Shown here in pieces: positions 21,881 through 30,879 of a stretch of 31,492 nt of DNA; positions within the stretch are counted from its first letter, which is position 1, and the number at the start of each line of letters is the position of its first letter. The translations under genes and the position numbers were made by a program. Location: IMG/VR virus record IMGVR_UViG_3300033146_001603, positions 1-31,492 of that record; one strand, written 5' to 3'. Source of the DNA: a virus. Under the pieces are notes generated by a model. That model was not told the origin of the DNA. It was given only the letters and a program-made list of their open reading frames with translations, and did not search any database.

Positions 21881-23113
21881 ATGTCAAAATTTTTCGTACC
21901 TGCCCAAAAAATCGAATTGCTCAAAAAAGATTTCAAGAAAATTGAAAAGCGAGCTAAAAAATTGGGGATGGAAGCTCCCGTTTTTCGAGTGAATGAAGAT
22001 ATTTTTGAAATTCGTAAAGTTTATCAAGAAGATTATCATCGCCAAATCGAACGAAATATTCGATTTGTTGAAGTTGAAGTTTCCGGTAAATTGCCTGTTT
22101 ATACAGGTTGGAATTTGGTTTCTTCAATTGAACATTCCCGTTTGAAAGAAGAAGAAGTTTCATATAATACCGTTCGGATGAATCCTGATTATCCTGAGAA
22201 TGTTGATTATCGGACATTACCTCCTCATTGTGAACATTGCGGTCATAATCGTTATCGCAAAAACACATATATCTTGTTCAATACCGATACTGGCAAAAGC
22301 ATTCAAGTGGGTTCCACCTGTATTAAAGATTTCTTGGGTGAAGAAAATCCTGATTTTATTATTGGCGCAGCCACTTATATTGATCTGTTGGGTAAATTTG
22401 TTGATACTTATGAAAATGGTTCTTTCGGTTCCTTTGCTAAAGAATTCCCCATTGAAGAGATTCTTAGTGTTACCTCTGCCGAAATCCGGTTACATGGTTG
22501 GGTGAGTCGTGGTGATGTTTGGAATAATGGTGGGGCGAGTACTTCAGAATGGGTTGATAATGTCTTGTCAAAAACTCCTGATATGTATTCCGAAACCGAA
22601 AAAGAAATCAATGATGCGGTTAATGATTATGATAAATTCATTGCCAAAGGTGCTATTGAGTGGTTGAACACTTTCGATCTAAGTGATCCCTCTTTGAATG
22701 ATTATCTTTATAATTGTGCTCTTTGTGTTAAAAAAGAATATTTAGGTTCAAAAGATTTGGGTGTTGCTTGTTCAATCGTTAGTTCTTATAAACGCAAATT
22801 GGCTAAAGATTTGGAAAAGAAAGCTCCTAAACAAATTTCAGAATTTGTCGGTGCTGAAAAAGAGCGTTTGAAAGATTTGAATTTGATCTTTGTTAATGCT
22901 TGGACATTTGACAGTTCCTGGGGTGTTTGTACAATTGTACGATTGAAAGATTCTGATGGTAACATCTTTGTTTGGAAAACTGGTTATTTTGAAGAAATGG
23001 AAGTTGGTACTGTGTTAATCCTAACTGGTACTGTGAAAAAACATGAAATTTACAAAGAAACCAAACAAACCATTATCACTCGTTGTAAATGGGATTACGC
23101 AGAGGAGAAATAA
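21881..23113 (+). CDS. Large conserved phage/plasmid protein with Cys motif (410 aa)
   Basis: The protein starts with a helical head and contains a GWNLVSSIEHSR segment (76-87), then Cys117/Cys120 in HCEHCGHNRYRKNTY and Cys147 in QVGSTCIKDFLG, which look like a zinc site. From memory, this arrangement is common to a family in phages and mobile elements with no fixed function. The last 60 residues (WDxTG-type turn, TGTVKKHEIYKETKQT) look like an OB-fold strand set. It is the first gene after a strong promoter with an AAAGGAG, so it is likely abundant early. It may bind nucleic acid; this is inference. Confidence 0.85.
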   Translation: MSKFFVPAQKIELLKKDFKKIEKRAKKLGMEAPVFRVNEDIFEIRKVYQEDYHRQIERNIRFVEVEVSGKLPVYTGWNLVSSIEHSRLKEEEVSYNTVRMNPDYPENVDYRTLPPHCEHCGHNRYRKNTYILFNTDTGKSIQVGSTCIKDFLGEENPDFIIGAATYIDLLGKFVDTYENGSFGSFAKEFPIEEILSVTSAEIRLHGWVSRGDVWNNGGASTSEWVDNVLSKTPDMYSETEKEINDAVNDYDKFIAKGAIEWLNTFDLSDPSLNDYLYNCALCVKKEYLGSKDLGVACSIVSSYKRKLAKDLEKKAPKQISEFVGAEKERLKDLNLIFVNAWTFDSSWGVCTIVRLKDSDGNIFVWKTGYFEEMEVGTVLILTGTVKKHEIYKETKQTIITRCKWDYAEEK

Positions 23114-23535
23114 TGAATAAAAAATTGTTATTCAAATTAAAGCATCCAATTATGTACATACGGCTCAAAATACGTTTGCGAAAGGAAATTAAAGATTTCC
23201 CGAAATTGTTGTTGGTTGTTTTGTCTTGTGAAAATTATGCTCAATGTAAATCTGCATTCTTTTATTTGGAACGTTATATGCGTTTTCATAATATGAAAGG
23301 TTCCAAAAACAAACAAAATTTGTTGACAAACATGATTATGGAACGAATTGCTATGTATCTTCAAGATACCATGGAACATGATATTAAATCATTCCATCAT
23401 AGTCAAATTCGAGGTGATGAGCTTACTAAAACCTGGCCCGATTTAACGGAGTATGTTGGTGTATTATTGGATTTACGTTTTCCTAAAGTCTGGACGAAAG
23501 GATGTAGTATTGTTCAAGGAGCATTAGATGGCTAA
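23113..23535 (+). CDS. Unknown basic protein (140 aa)
   Basis: The protein has a basic N-terminus (residues 1-30) and a helical body, ending with LTEYVGVLLDLRFPKVWTKG. The ATG at 23113 overlaps the previous stop by one base with GAGGAG before it. No motif is recognised. It overlaps the MazG-like gene by 8 bases. Confidence 0.78.
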   Translation: MNKKLLFKLKHPIMYIRLKIRLRKEIKDFPKLLLVVLSCENYAQCKSAFFYLERYMRFHNMKGSKNKQNLLTNMIMERIAMYLQDTMEHDIKSFHHSQIRGDELTKTWPDLTEYVGVLLDLRFPKVWTKGCSIVQGALDG

Positions 23536-23863
23536 TTATATTACTAGACGAATGACAGAACAGATTAAAAATGATATCAATGATGAACGGCATAGGCAAA
23601 ACGAAACGTGGGGTTATAACGATCATCATATTTTCAAATGGTTAGCGATTATCACTGAAGAATTAGGTGAATCATCTGCTGAAGCATTGGAGATTGATTT
23701 TTTAGAAAGGAAATACAAAGATGCGCCTGCTCCTGATTCTTATGTTTATTTATTGGTACTTGAACATCAGAAAAAGTTAAGAAAAGAACTGATCCAAGTT
23801 GCTGCCTCGGTGGTGGCTGCGTTAGAACATTTAGATAGAAAACTTGACAATTCGGAAATGTAG
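23528..23863 (+). CDS. MazG-like nucleotide pyrophosphohydrolase
   Basis: This 111-residue all-alpha protein resembles the MazG-like family found in phages. It has the ER..QNETWG lead-in (residues 20-29), the metal-binding EELGE box at about 43-47, and KELIQVAASVVAALEHL near 88-104 as the second acidic helix. Asp of the usual ExxD is Gln here, a change I believe occurs in phage members. The enzyme would cleave non-canonical or excess NTPs, or (p)ppGpp-like nucleotides. It ends inside the promoter of the clamp operon. Confidence 0.7.
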   Translation: MANYITRRMTEQIKNDINDERHRQNETWGYNDHHIFKWLAIITEELGESSAEALEIDFLERKYKDAPAPDSYVYLLVLEHQKKLRKELIQVAASVVAALEHLDRKLDNSEM

Positions 23864-23871
23864 TGTATACT
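23844..23871 (+). promoter_or_regulatory. Sigma70-type promoter for the clamp/clamp-loader unit
   Basis: TTGACA (23844-23849), 16-base spacer and TATACT (23866-23871). The -35 lies in the last codons of the MazG-like gene and has the same ACTTGACAATT context as the promoters at 6470 and 18454. AAAGGAG precedes the clamp ATG. Confidence 0.87.
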
Positions 23872-23902
23872 GAATTAAACTAAAAACTAAAGGAGAAAAC
23901 GA

Positions 23903-24580
23903 ATGAATTTTTCAGAAACAGAACTTACGATTCTTAGCAATTTTGCTAAAATCAATCCTTCACAAATTATCAAACCTACTGGATTTGGTGCGAAAGAACC
24001 ATCTGCGTCAATTGTTGGTGTTTATGATTTTGAGGAATCTTATGATTTTGAACCGTTTGGAATTTATGAAGTGCCAATGTTCCTCCAAGCACTCGAAGCA
24101 TTTGATAAACCAAAAATTGATGTAAAACCTGATCGTGTTGTGATTAAAGAGGGTTCATCAAAGATTCAATTTTTCACAACTCCCCTTGATTTGATCAAAA
24201 ATTCTGAAGTACCAAATATTGCGCCCAAGTTTGATAAATTGGATTGTGAATTGGATTTTGATCTTCCTGCCGATAAACTTGCGACAATTTTCAAAACTGC
24301 CTCGGTTTTCAAAGCCAAATATCTATTTCTTGAATCAGATTCAAAAGGTGTTCGTTTAACTGTTTCATCTGATACTCCTGGTTCGAGTGCCAATTCATTT
24401 GAAATTATGATTCGTGATAATGTTCGTTCAAATGAACTTGCCAAAACAGTTTTGAAAATTCCTTTTGCGGAATTGCGTATTATTCCTGGTGATTATTCAA
24501 TTAAAGCATCCGCTAAGAAAATTTCTAAATGGGCTTGTTTTAATGATGTAACTTATTATGTTGGATGTATGATTGACTAG
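23903..24580 (+). CDS. 45: Sliding clamp (gp45)
   Basis: This 225-residue protein matches T4 gp45 (228 residues) in length, layout and neighbours. It opens with a helix like T4's (FSETELTILSNFAKINPSQIIK), alternates strands typical of the clamp fold, and ends with the PGDYSIKASAKKISKWA segment, where T4 has PGNYKLLLWAKGKQGAVKF. As a trimer it would ring DNA, hold the polymerase and, in T4, also activate late transcription with gp33/gp55. The gp44 and gp62 genes follow within 11 bases and with an overlap. Confidence 0.93.
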   Translation: MNFSETELTILSNFAKINPSQIIKPTGFGAKEPSASIVGVYDFEESYDFEPFGIYEVPMFLQALEAFDKPKIDVKPDRVVIKEGSSKIQFFTTPLDLIKNSEVPNIAPKFDKLDCELDFDLPADKLATIFKTASVFKAKYLFLESDSKGVRLTVSSDTPGSSANSFEIMIRDNVRSNELAKTVLKIPFAELRIIPGDYSIKASAKKISKWACFNDVTYYVGCMID

Positions 24581-24590
24581 GAGTAATTGA

Positions 24591-25559
24591 ATGTCTAAAC
24601 AAGATTCATTATGGGTTGAAAAGTATCGACCTAAAACTATCGCTGATGTTGTTTCACCTGCTTCAACACAGAAGCTACTTGAAACTATTGTTAAAACGAA
24701 AGAATTAACCAATATCATGTTTTATGGTTCTGCGGGTTTGGGTAAGACAGCCACGGCTCGTTCAATTGTTAATGATTTAGGCGCAGAAGAATGTTATATT
24801 AACGGTTCTTTGGAAACTTCGGTTGATGTAATTCGTAATCGTGTTATTCAATTTGCTATGACTCATTCTGTTGCGGGTTTACTTATGGATGAAAAACCCG
24901 CCCCAAAAATTGTTATTATTGATGAGTGCGAGCGTCTTTCTCCTCAAGCTCAAGATTCATTAAAAGTGGTTCTTGAGGAAGCGAGTTCAAATTGTCGATT
25001 TATTTTTTGTACTAACAATCTTCAAAAAATCATTGATCCGCTTCAATCCCGATGTAAATTAGTTTCATTTAATTATGGTTCTGATCAATCCAAAGATATC
25101 ATGTTAAAGTATTTCAAACGTATTTGTTTTATCTTGGATAAAGAAGGTCATAAATTAGATAAACAGGGAAAAGGAATTATTGCTGAATTTGTTCAACAAT
25201 TCTTTCCTGATTTTCGGAAAATGATCAATGAGCTTCAAGGGTATCTTATGGAGAAAGATACGATTGGATTGGATTTATTACGTGCTGGTGATTCCTCTCA
25301 AACACATGATATGATCAATTTAATTAAAGCAAAGCAATTCAACAAAGTTGCTGCTTTATGTTCGGAGATCGATTCGAATTCATTTTATTCTTCATTTTAT
25401 GCGGAGATTAAGAAATTTATCAATCCCGCTTCAATACCGGATGTAGTATTTATTTTGCGAGATGGTATGCATACCCATGCTTTGGCTGTTGATCAAGAAA
25501 TTAATTTGATAGCTGTATGTGTAGAGCTTATGTCCGCCCTTGATGGGAAATGGAAATAA
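24591..25559 (+). CDS. 44: Clamp loader large subunit, AAA+ ATPase (gp44)
   Basis: This 322-residue AAA+ protein (T4 gp44: 319 residues) starts with LWVEKYRPKTIADVV, the RFC-family box. It has Walker A GSAGLGKT at 46-53, Walker B IIDECERL (109-116, DExx box) and the SRC arginine-finger motif at 153-155. Four copies with one gp62 load the clamp onto DNA. It follows the clamp by 10 bases; its TAA overlaps the small subunit start. Confidence 0.96.
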   Translation: MSKQDSLWVEKYRPKTIADVVSPASTQKLLETIVKTKELTNIMFYGSAGLGKTATARSIVNDLGAEECYINGSLETSVDVIRNRVIQFAMTHSVAGLLMDEKPAPKIVIIDECERLSPQAQDSLKVVLEEASSNCRFIFCTNNLQKIIDPLQSRCKLVSFNYGSDQSKDIMLKYFKRICFILDKEGHKLDKQGKGIIAEFVQQFFPDFRKMINELQGYLMEKDTIGLDLLRAGDSSQTHDMINLIKAKQFNKVAALCSEIDSNSFYSSFYAEIKKFINPASIPDVVFILRDGMHTHALAVDQEINLIAVCVELMSALDGKWK

Positions 25560-25948
25560 TGGCTCAATTATTTGACTACATAAAACGACTCACAAACAAA
25601 GAACTGATTGACGAAACTCAAGATGTATTTGAAAAAGATTATTCTCCATATATGATCAATCGGTTTTTTGCTTGTGATCGTAAATTGTTAATGCTTGCTA
25701 AAGAAATGAATCGAGCAGGTATCACCAAACAAATGCATTTTGATTTTATGGATACAATTGTTCCAAAATCAAATAAATTCATCAAATATAACCTAAAGAA
25801 AACCAAAGCTGATAAAGATATTAAATATATTTGTGATTTTTATCAAGTCAATATTGAAATCGCCAAAAGCTATTATAAAATATTGAAACGAAATAAAGAT
25901 GAAATGAAACAAATTCGTGATTATTATGAGAAAAGAGGTACAAAATGA
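25559..25948 (+). CDS. 62: Clamp loader small subunit (gp62)
   Basis: The 129-residue protein starts at the ATG overlapping the gp44 stop (TAATG). It is shorter than T4 gp62 (187). The middle HFDFMDTIVPKSNKFIKY and the later FYQVNIEIAKSYYKIL match T4 (HFNYLMAAVPRGKRYGKW and RYQVNTNDAINYKSIL). It lacks most of the C-terminal Lys/Leu-rich part of the T4 protein. Gene order 45-44-62 is the T4 order. Confidence 0.88.
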   Translation: MAQLFDYIKRLTNKELIDETQDVFEKDYSPYMINRFFACDRKLLMLAKEMNRAGITKQMHFDFMDTIVPKSNKFIKYNLKKTKADKDIKYICDFYQVNIEIAKSYYKILKRNKDEMKQIRDYYEKRGTK

Positions 25949-26136
25949 GTTTTGATGGTTCTTTATTTCCATGTCCGGTATGTGGAAAAAATTGTTATCC
26001 TGTTGATGATGCTTATGATGAACGAGCAGCATTAGACTGGGTTCGATGTGGTTCTTGTAAAGAAATTTGGAGTCCGATGTATATTAGAGCATTTTGGGCA
26101 GGTTATGCTAAAAAGGAGAAAGAAATAAATGGATAA
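25945..26136 (+). CDS. Small zinc-ribbon protein (63 aa)
   Basis: CX2C at Cys10/Cys13, an additional Cys17, and CX2C at about Cys36/Cys39 suggest one zinc ribbon. The C-terminal 20 residues are aromatic and charged. It is translationally coupled to gp62 (4-base overlap) and to dUTPase (8-base overlap). It has no known role; a replication-associated adaptor would fit the position. Confidence 0.75.
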   Translation: MSFDGSLFPCPVCGKNCYPVDDAYDERAALDWVRCGSCKEIWSPMYIRAFWAGYAKKEKEING

Positions 26137-26713
26137 TGAAAAATATACTTTAGATAATGATGTTAATGATGTTATTGAAGTTAATAATGATAATACCAGT
26201 GGTTATTATTATGTGAATACACCCGTTAATAAATACGTTAATCGCCCATCAATCAAATTTGCGAAAATGGGAAATACTGATGTTCAATCCCCTGTACGTG
26301 AAACTAAATATTCAGCGGGTATTGATTTCTTTATTCCCGATGATTGGAATGATGGCGTTCAATATACGATCAGACCTCAAGAAAAAATTGTCATTCCAAT
26401 GAAAATTTGTATTGATATGATTGGTTCTGGTCTTGAAAATTATATGTTGAAATTTGAAAACAAATCAGGAATTGCGGTTAAAAAGGGATTGGTGGTTGGG
26501 GCTTGTGTTATTGATGCGGATTATCAAGGTGAATTAATGGTTCATGTTTATAATGCTTCAAACGAACCTACTGCGATTTTTCCTGGGGGTAAAATCATTC
26601 AAGGTATTATTACTGAAGTGATTTATGCTTCTCCAAGCCAATATCATATTGATGATTTATTTACAACTCAATCTGATCGTGGGGCGGGAAGATTCGGTTC
26701 GACTGGGGATTAA
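26129..26713 (+). CDS. dut: dUTPase (trimeric type)
   Basis: All five dUTPase motifs are visible in this 194-residue protein: AGIDFF (63-68), NKSGIAVKKG (111-120), VIDADYQGE (127-135) with the catalytic Asp, PGGKIIQG (152-159) and RGAGRFGSTG (184-193). It hydrolyses dUTP to dUMP and so keeps uracil out of DNA and feeds dTMP synthesis. An N-terminal extension of about 45 residues rich in Asn/Asp/Val/Tyr is unusual and has no motif. It overlaps the zinc-ribbon gene by 8 bases; gp1-like kinase follows. Confidence 0.95.
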   Translation: MDNEKYTLDNDVNDVIEVNNDNTSGYYYVNTPVNKYVNRPSIKFAKMGNTDVQSPVRETKYSAGIDFFIPDDWNDGVQYTIRPQEKIVIPMKICIDMIGSGLENYMLKFENKSGIAVKKGLVVGACVIDADYQGELMVHVYNASNEPTAIFPGGKIIQGIITEVIYASPSQYHIDDLFTTQSDRGAGRFGSTGD

Positions 26714-26715
26714 AT

Positions 26716-27441
26716 ATGAAAGAAGTTTATGGATATGTAGGGGAGATGGGTTCAGGCAAAACATATTTCGCATTACAAAAAGTAAAAGAGATGAAAGGGA
26801 ATGGAAAAACTGTTCTTATGATTTCTTGGGCAGATCCAATTAAAGAATTATTAAATCATGAATTTGGTTTATTAAAATCTGGAATGGATAATTCATATAA
26901 TTTTTCAAATGTAAGTCATGCTAATTTCATTAAAGGTATCAGAGAAAATATTTTAGCAATCGCAATGACACTTCCAGTTGAATTACGTGGTGAAGATTTT
27001 CAAAGATTTGGTGCTGCTTTATTCAGTCAAAGTGAAGTATTAAGAGCTATTAAGATTAACATATCAAACAATTTGAATTATTCAGAAAATTATCGATCAC
27101 TAATTCAGATTGTTGGTACGGAATTAGGTCGGTGTTTATATGATAACATTTGGATTGACACAACGCTAAACAATATTTCATTGGCATTTGAGATGAACAT
27201 TGCTCATTGTGCTATTATTGACGACATACGATTTACAAATGAATTTGATTCATTATCAAAATTTGGTTCTTCAAAAAATTACAAGTGTACTATTTATGGT
27301 GTTAATGCCGATATTAAAACTCGTTCGGCTCGTTTATGGATAGACACAGAAGATCTTCGGGATTTTCAAAAACATGAATCGGAGAAACATATATCAACAT
27401 TATTAACACAAATACCAAATCAATTTCAAATATTCAATTAA
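26716..27441 (+). CDS. 1: Deoxynucleoside monophosphate kinase (gp1-like)
   Basis: This 241-residue protein has the Walker A GEMGSGKT at 9-16. The later LIQIVGTELGRCLYDNIWID segment (about 135-154) and AIIDDIRFTNEFD (about 167-179) match T4 gp1, in which RRLMQALGTDL...YWV and a D-x-R strand occur at the same places. The enzyme phosphorylates dGMP, dTMP and modified dCMP. The N-terminal Walker sequence differs from the RSGKDT of T4. It is the last gene of the clamp unit; a terminator follows immediately. Confidence 0.82.
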   Translation: MKEVYGYVGEMGSGKTYFALQKVKEMKGNGKTVLMISWADPIKELLNHEFGLLKSGMDNSYNFSNVSHANFIKGIRENILAIAMTLPVELRGEDFQRFGAALFSQSEVLRAIKINISNNLNYSENYRSLIQIVGTELGRCLYDNIWIDTTLNNISLAFEMNIAHCAIIDDIRFTNEFDSLSKFGSSKNYKCTIYGVNADIKTRSARLWIDTEDLRDFQKHESEKHISTLLTQIPNQFQIFN

Positions 27442-27444
27442 AAA

Positions 27445-27472
27445 TTGACAAATAAGAAAAGTCGTGTATAAT
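27445..27472 (+). promoter_or_regulatory. Sigma70-type promoter for DNA polymerase
   Basis: TTGACA (27445-27450), 16-base spacer and TATAAT (27467-27472). The -10 lies in the left arm and loop of a terminator hairpin. Predicted start is near 27479, in the loop, so the promoter's own transcript carries only the right arm. Confidence 0.85.
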
Positions 27473-27500
27473 TAAATAAATACACGACTTTTCTTTTTTT
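27454..27500 (+). terminator. Rho-independent terminator overlapping a promoter
   Basis: A 15-base perfect inverted repeat (AAGAAAAGTCGTGTA at 27454-27468 and its complement at 27481-27495) with a 12-base AT loop is followed by a T-run (27494-27500). It should stop transcription coming from the dNMP kinase gene. Confidence 0.85.
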
Positions 27501-27511
27501 AGGAGCACTAC

Positions 27512-30100
27512 ATGTCAAAATCTCTTTTATCAATCGAAATGGTAAATAAAAATACCATATATCACCGTTATCTGGAAAATGGATCAAGAGAAGAAGAATA
27601 TATTGAATTCAAACCATTTTGTGGTGTCATAACTGATAAAAAATCATCCATTAAAACATTATATAATAAGCCATTGGAATTAAGGAAATTTGATAATATT
27701 TCTGAATTCAAAAAATGGACTCGTGAGAATGAAGATTATATAGATATTTATGGTAATATTCGACCTGAATATATGTTTTTATCATCAGTTTATCGTGAAG
27801 AAATCCCGTTACAATGGGATGATATGCGGATTGATAACTTCGATATTGAAGTTGTACGTGAAGATGGATTTCCAGATGCGCAGATTGCTGATTGGCCCGT
27901 GACAGCTATCACAATCCAAGATGTTATTAAAAAAACATATACAACATTTGGATTCAAAAATTATGTTAATCATGATCAAAAAAGAATAAATTATATTCAT
28001 TGTGATGATGAAAAAGATTTATTGAAAAAATATATTGCTTATTGTGTAGAACGGAGACCTGACATTTTAACAGGTTGGAATATTGTTAATTTCGATATTC
28101 CTTATATGGTAAATAGAATCAAAAAAGTTCTCGGTAAATCTTGGGCTAATAAAATTAGTCCAATTGGGAAACTAAGAGCTCGAGAATATAAAGATACTTT
28201 TGAAAATGAAATTAACACATATGATATTTTAGGTACAGTCATCTATGATTATATGGAGCTTTATTCGAAATTTCAATTTGAACCAAGAGATGGAAAATCA
28301 TTAGAAGTTATCGCTCAAGCAGAATTGGGAAAAGGAAAATTAGATTATAAAAAAGGTGATAATCGCTCATTAACCGAACTTTATCATAATGATTTTCAAA
28401 CCTATATTGATTATAATATAAGAGATACCGAATTGGTTGGATTAATCGATGATAAACGAGGTTACCTGAGACTCGCTATCAATATGACATATATGGCAAA
28501 ATGCTTGTTCAGTGACGTGTTTGGAACTGTCGGTATTTGGGATGCTTACCTATATAATATCCTATTGAATAAAAAAATATTGTGTCCACCAAGAAAAACA
28601 AATATCAAATCCTCATTCCCAGGCGGGTGGGTTGAAAAACCACATAAAGGTCTAAATGGCTGGAATATGGTATTTGATATTGCTTCCTCATATCCAAATT
28701 CAATTATCAGTTATAATATTTCAACCGAAACCATAATTGAATTTAGTTCTTTGCCGAAAGAATTACAAAACTTAGCAGATTCAATTCGACCATTTTATTC
28801 TCAAGGTGAATCTACATGGTTAATCAATGATAAAATATATGATGTAGATTGGCTGGAGGAAAACGCCAAAGAATTATTAGAAAAATACGATTTGTGTATG
28901 ACTCCATGGGGTGAATTTTTCCGGAGAAATGAAATTGGATTTATCCCTGAAGTAGTCGATAAGATATTCAAATCAAGAAAAAAAGTTAAAGGGGAAATGA
29001 AAACAATTGATTTTAGTTCAAATGAATATGCTGCGTTAAACGCTCAACAAATGGCGTTCAAAACACTCATGAATTCATTATATGGAGCTATGTCAAATAT
29101 TTGGTTTAGGTATTTTGATATTAGAATGGCAGGTTCTATTACCTGCGCAGGACAAGCATCTGTTAAAGGTTCTTCAAAATACATTCAAGATAATATCAAG
29201 GGTATGAAGAACTTTTATACTGATACTGATTCAATCTTTTTAGATTTACAACCATTCATTGATGCTCGATTTAAAAATAAAGAACATACTTTTGTTGATG
29301 AACATGATTTCTGTATGAAATTATCGACACAATTAGTTGAACCAAAATTAACTGAATTCTTTGATCGATTAACTAAAGGTTTGAATACATTCACAAATAC
29401 GTTAACAATGGAATCAGAAGTTTTAGCTGATGCGTGGATAAGTGTTGAAAAGAAAAAGTATTCAATGCGGATTATCAATGATGAGGGTGAAGAATTTTTC
29501 AATCGTGAAACCCTAGAATTAGGTAAATGGAATTTTGATAAAACTGAATTTGAGGTTGGCAAAGTCAAATTGAAAACTAAAGGTCTTTCTTTGATTCAAT
29601 CCACAACTCCACAATTTTCAAGATCAAAATTAAAACAATCTCTTGAATTGATTTTTCAATATAGAGATCAGGAAGTCATTAAAGATAAATTTAAGGAGTG
29701 GAAAGATGAATTTATGACTTTACCTTTTGAAGAAATTTCAATGCCAAGAGGGGTTACTATTTTTAATAAATATGTTGAGAATCCTGCGGGTGCTCAAGCT
29801 CATGTTAGATCGGCAATTGCGTTTAATAAAGCTTTGATTGATTTGAAATTAGATAAGACATTTCAAAAGATAAATCAAGGTGATAAAATTCGTTATGCCT
29901 ATATTGAAGTTCCAAATATTTTTGGTATTGAAGTTATGGCTGTAAAAGATAAGATGCCTGAACTTATAAATAACAATATTAAAGTAAATTGGGATATTCA
30001 ATGGCAAAAATGTTTCACCTCACAATTAGAGAAAATATTTGAAACAATCGGTTGGAATATATCTGAAGATGATGTATCTTTAGAAGACTTTTTTAGTTAG
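27512..30100 (+). CDS. 43: DNA polymerase, family B with 3'-5' exonuclease (gp43)
   Basis: This 862-residue replicative polymerase corresponds to T4 gp43 (898). Exonuclease motifs are intact: FDIEVV (Asp111/Glu113), the FDIPY region (Asp195) and YNIRDTE (Asp305). Polymerase motif A is FDIASSYPNSI (Asp389), motif B KTLMNSLYG (517-525), motif C YTDTDS (569-574), and VEKKKYS (645-651) is the KxY box. The C-terminus, VSLEDFFS, is the expected clamp-binding tail (RB69 ends SLFDMFDF). AGGAG precedes the ATG. A promoter embedded in a terminator drives it independently of the clamp operon. Confidence 0.97.
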   Translation: MSKSLLSIEMVNKNTIYHRYLENGSREEEYIEFKPFCGVITDKKSSIKTLYNKPLELRKFDNISEFKKWTRENEDYIDIYGNIRPEYMFLSSVYREEIPLQWDDMRIDNFDIEVVREDGFPDAQIADWPVTAITIQDVIKKTYTTFGFKNYVNHDQKRINYIHCDDEKDLLKKYIAYCVERRPDILTGWNIVNFDIPYMVNRIKKVLGKSWANKISPIGKLRAREYKDTFENEINTYDILGTVIYDYMELYSKFQFEPRDGKSLEVIAQAELGKGKLDYKKGDNRSLTELYHNDFQTYIDYNIRDTELVGLIDDKRGYLRLAINMTYMAKCLFSDVFGTVGIWDAYLYNILLNKKILCPPRKTNIKSSFPGGWVEKPHKGLNGWNMVFDIASSYPNSIISYNISTETIIEFSSLPKELQNLADSIRPFYSQGESTWLINDKIYDVDWLEENAKELLEKYDLCMTPWGEFFRRNEIGFIPEVVDKIFKSRKKVKGEMKTIDFSSNEYAALNAQQMAFKTLMNSLYGAMSNIWFRYFDIRMAGSITCAGQASVKGSSKYIQDNIKGMKNFYTDTDSIFLDLQPFIDARFKNKEHTFVDEHDFCMKLSTQLVEPKLTEFFDRLTKGLNTFTNTLTMESEVLADAWISVEKKKYSMRIINDEGEEFFNRETLELGKWNFDKTEFEVGKVKLKTKGLSLIQSTTPQFSRSKLKQSLELIFQYRDQEVIKDKFKEWKDEFMTLPFEEISMPRGVTIFNKYVENPAGAQAHVRSAIAFNKALIDLKLDKTFQKINQGDKIRYAYIEVPNIFGIEVMAVKDKMPELINNNIKVNWDIQWQKCFTSQLEKIFETIGWNISEDDVSLEDFFS

Positions 30101-30109
30101 GAAGAATTA

Positions 30110-30496
30110 ATGATTTTTTTATTTGTAATGATATTGTTTAGTACAGCGGGTTTTTCTTTATATTTGTATTTGAATGAATTGGTAACTAATCCATTGATTT
30201 ATGTTTTGTTAGGTTGGGGAACGGTTGTTGGAGCACATTATTTAAGTTACTTTTTTGATTTATTAAAAATTAATATATTAAACAGAAATTTTCAAGCCTT
30301 TGTTATAAATGGTGAAGGTGAATTTTGGGATGGCGTTTGTTTCACTGAAGGAAAAGAAACTGACACTGACCCACTTTTTGTGTATAATGACCTACAAATG
30401 GATACATTAGTTAAACGGATTATTCGATTAACAGGTCAAAATGATTTATATGTTAGAATCATGCCAACAGAACCGTTGGAAGATATAGGAGAATAA
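30110..30496 (+). CDS. Membrane protein of unknown function (128 aa)
   Basis: Two hydrophobic stretches (about residues 2-21 and 29-50) are followed by a soluble, acidic region with GEGEFWDGVCF and an RIMP motif-like tail. No family is recognised. It lies 9 bases after the polymerase and one base before the next gene, so the two form a unit. Confidence 0.75.
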   Translation: MIFLFVMILFSTAGFSLYLYLNELVTNPLIYVLLGWGTVVGAHYLSYFFDLLKINILNRNFQAFVINGEGEFWDGVCFTEGKETDTDPLFVYNDLQMDTLVKRIIRLTGQNDLYVRIMPTEPLEDIGE

Positions 30497-30497
30497 A

Positions 30498-30860
30498 ATG
30501 GTTAAGAAAACAAAAGATTTTTTCGCGTTGTTACCTTCTTGGATTAAATACGCTACCACAATTATTTCATTAGTTGTTACTTTGGGTGGTGGTTTATATG
30601 CTATGGATGATCGATATGTTTCTGATAAAGAAGCTGCACAATCTCTGCAAAGTTTTGATAATAAAATTCAACATGATTTGACTAAGATTCAATTACAAAT
30701 TCTTCAATCCGAATTAGAAAGTGTAACAGATTCTTATTATAAGCATAAACATCTCATGAAAGTATATCCTGATGATCAAGAACTTGAAGATGAATTGATT
30801 TTAATTAAGGAAAGACGAGAAAAAATTAAAGAAGAAATATCAGAAAAAGTAGGAATATGA
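30498..30860 (+). CDS. Membrane-anchored coiled-coil protein (120 aa)
   Basis: A transmembrane helix at about residues 18-35 is followed by a long, highly charged coiled coil to the C-terminus (residues 50-120). The layout resembles spanin-like or membrane-tether proteins, but no motif gives a function. AGGAG lies before the ATG. The unit with the previous gene ends here, before a late promoter. Confidence 0.75.
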   Translation: MVKKTKDFFALLPSWIKYATTIISLVVTLGGGLYAMDDRYVSDKEAAQSLQSFDNKIQHDLTKIQLQILQSELESVTDSYYKHKHLMKVYPDDQELEDELILIKERREKIKEEISEKVGI

Positions 30861-30879
30861 ATATTGAATAAATCTTTAT

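Noticed and set aside
22908-22935. TTGACA-N16-TACAAT inside the 410-residue gene
   Set aside because: The -10 is weaker than the phage's usual TATAAT/TATACT, and no gene start follows within 170 bases that needs it.
29965-29972. TATAAATA match inside the DNA polymerase gene
   Set aside because: It is deep in the coding region with no gene start nearby that lacks its own signals; treated as chance.
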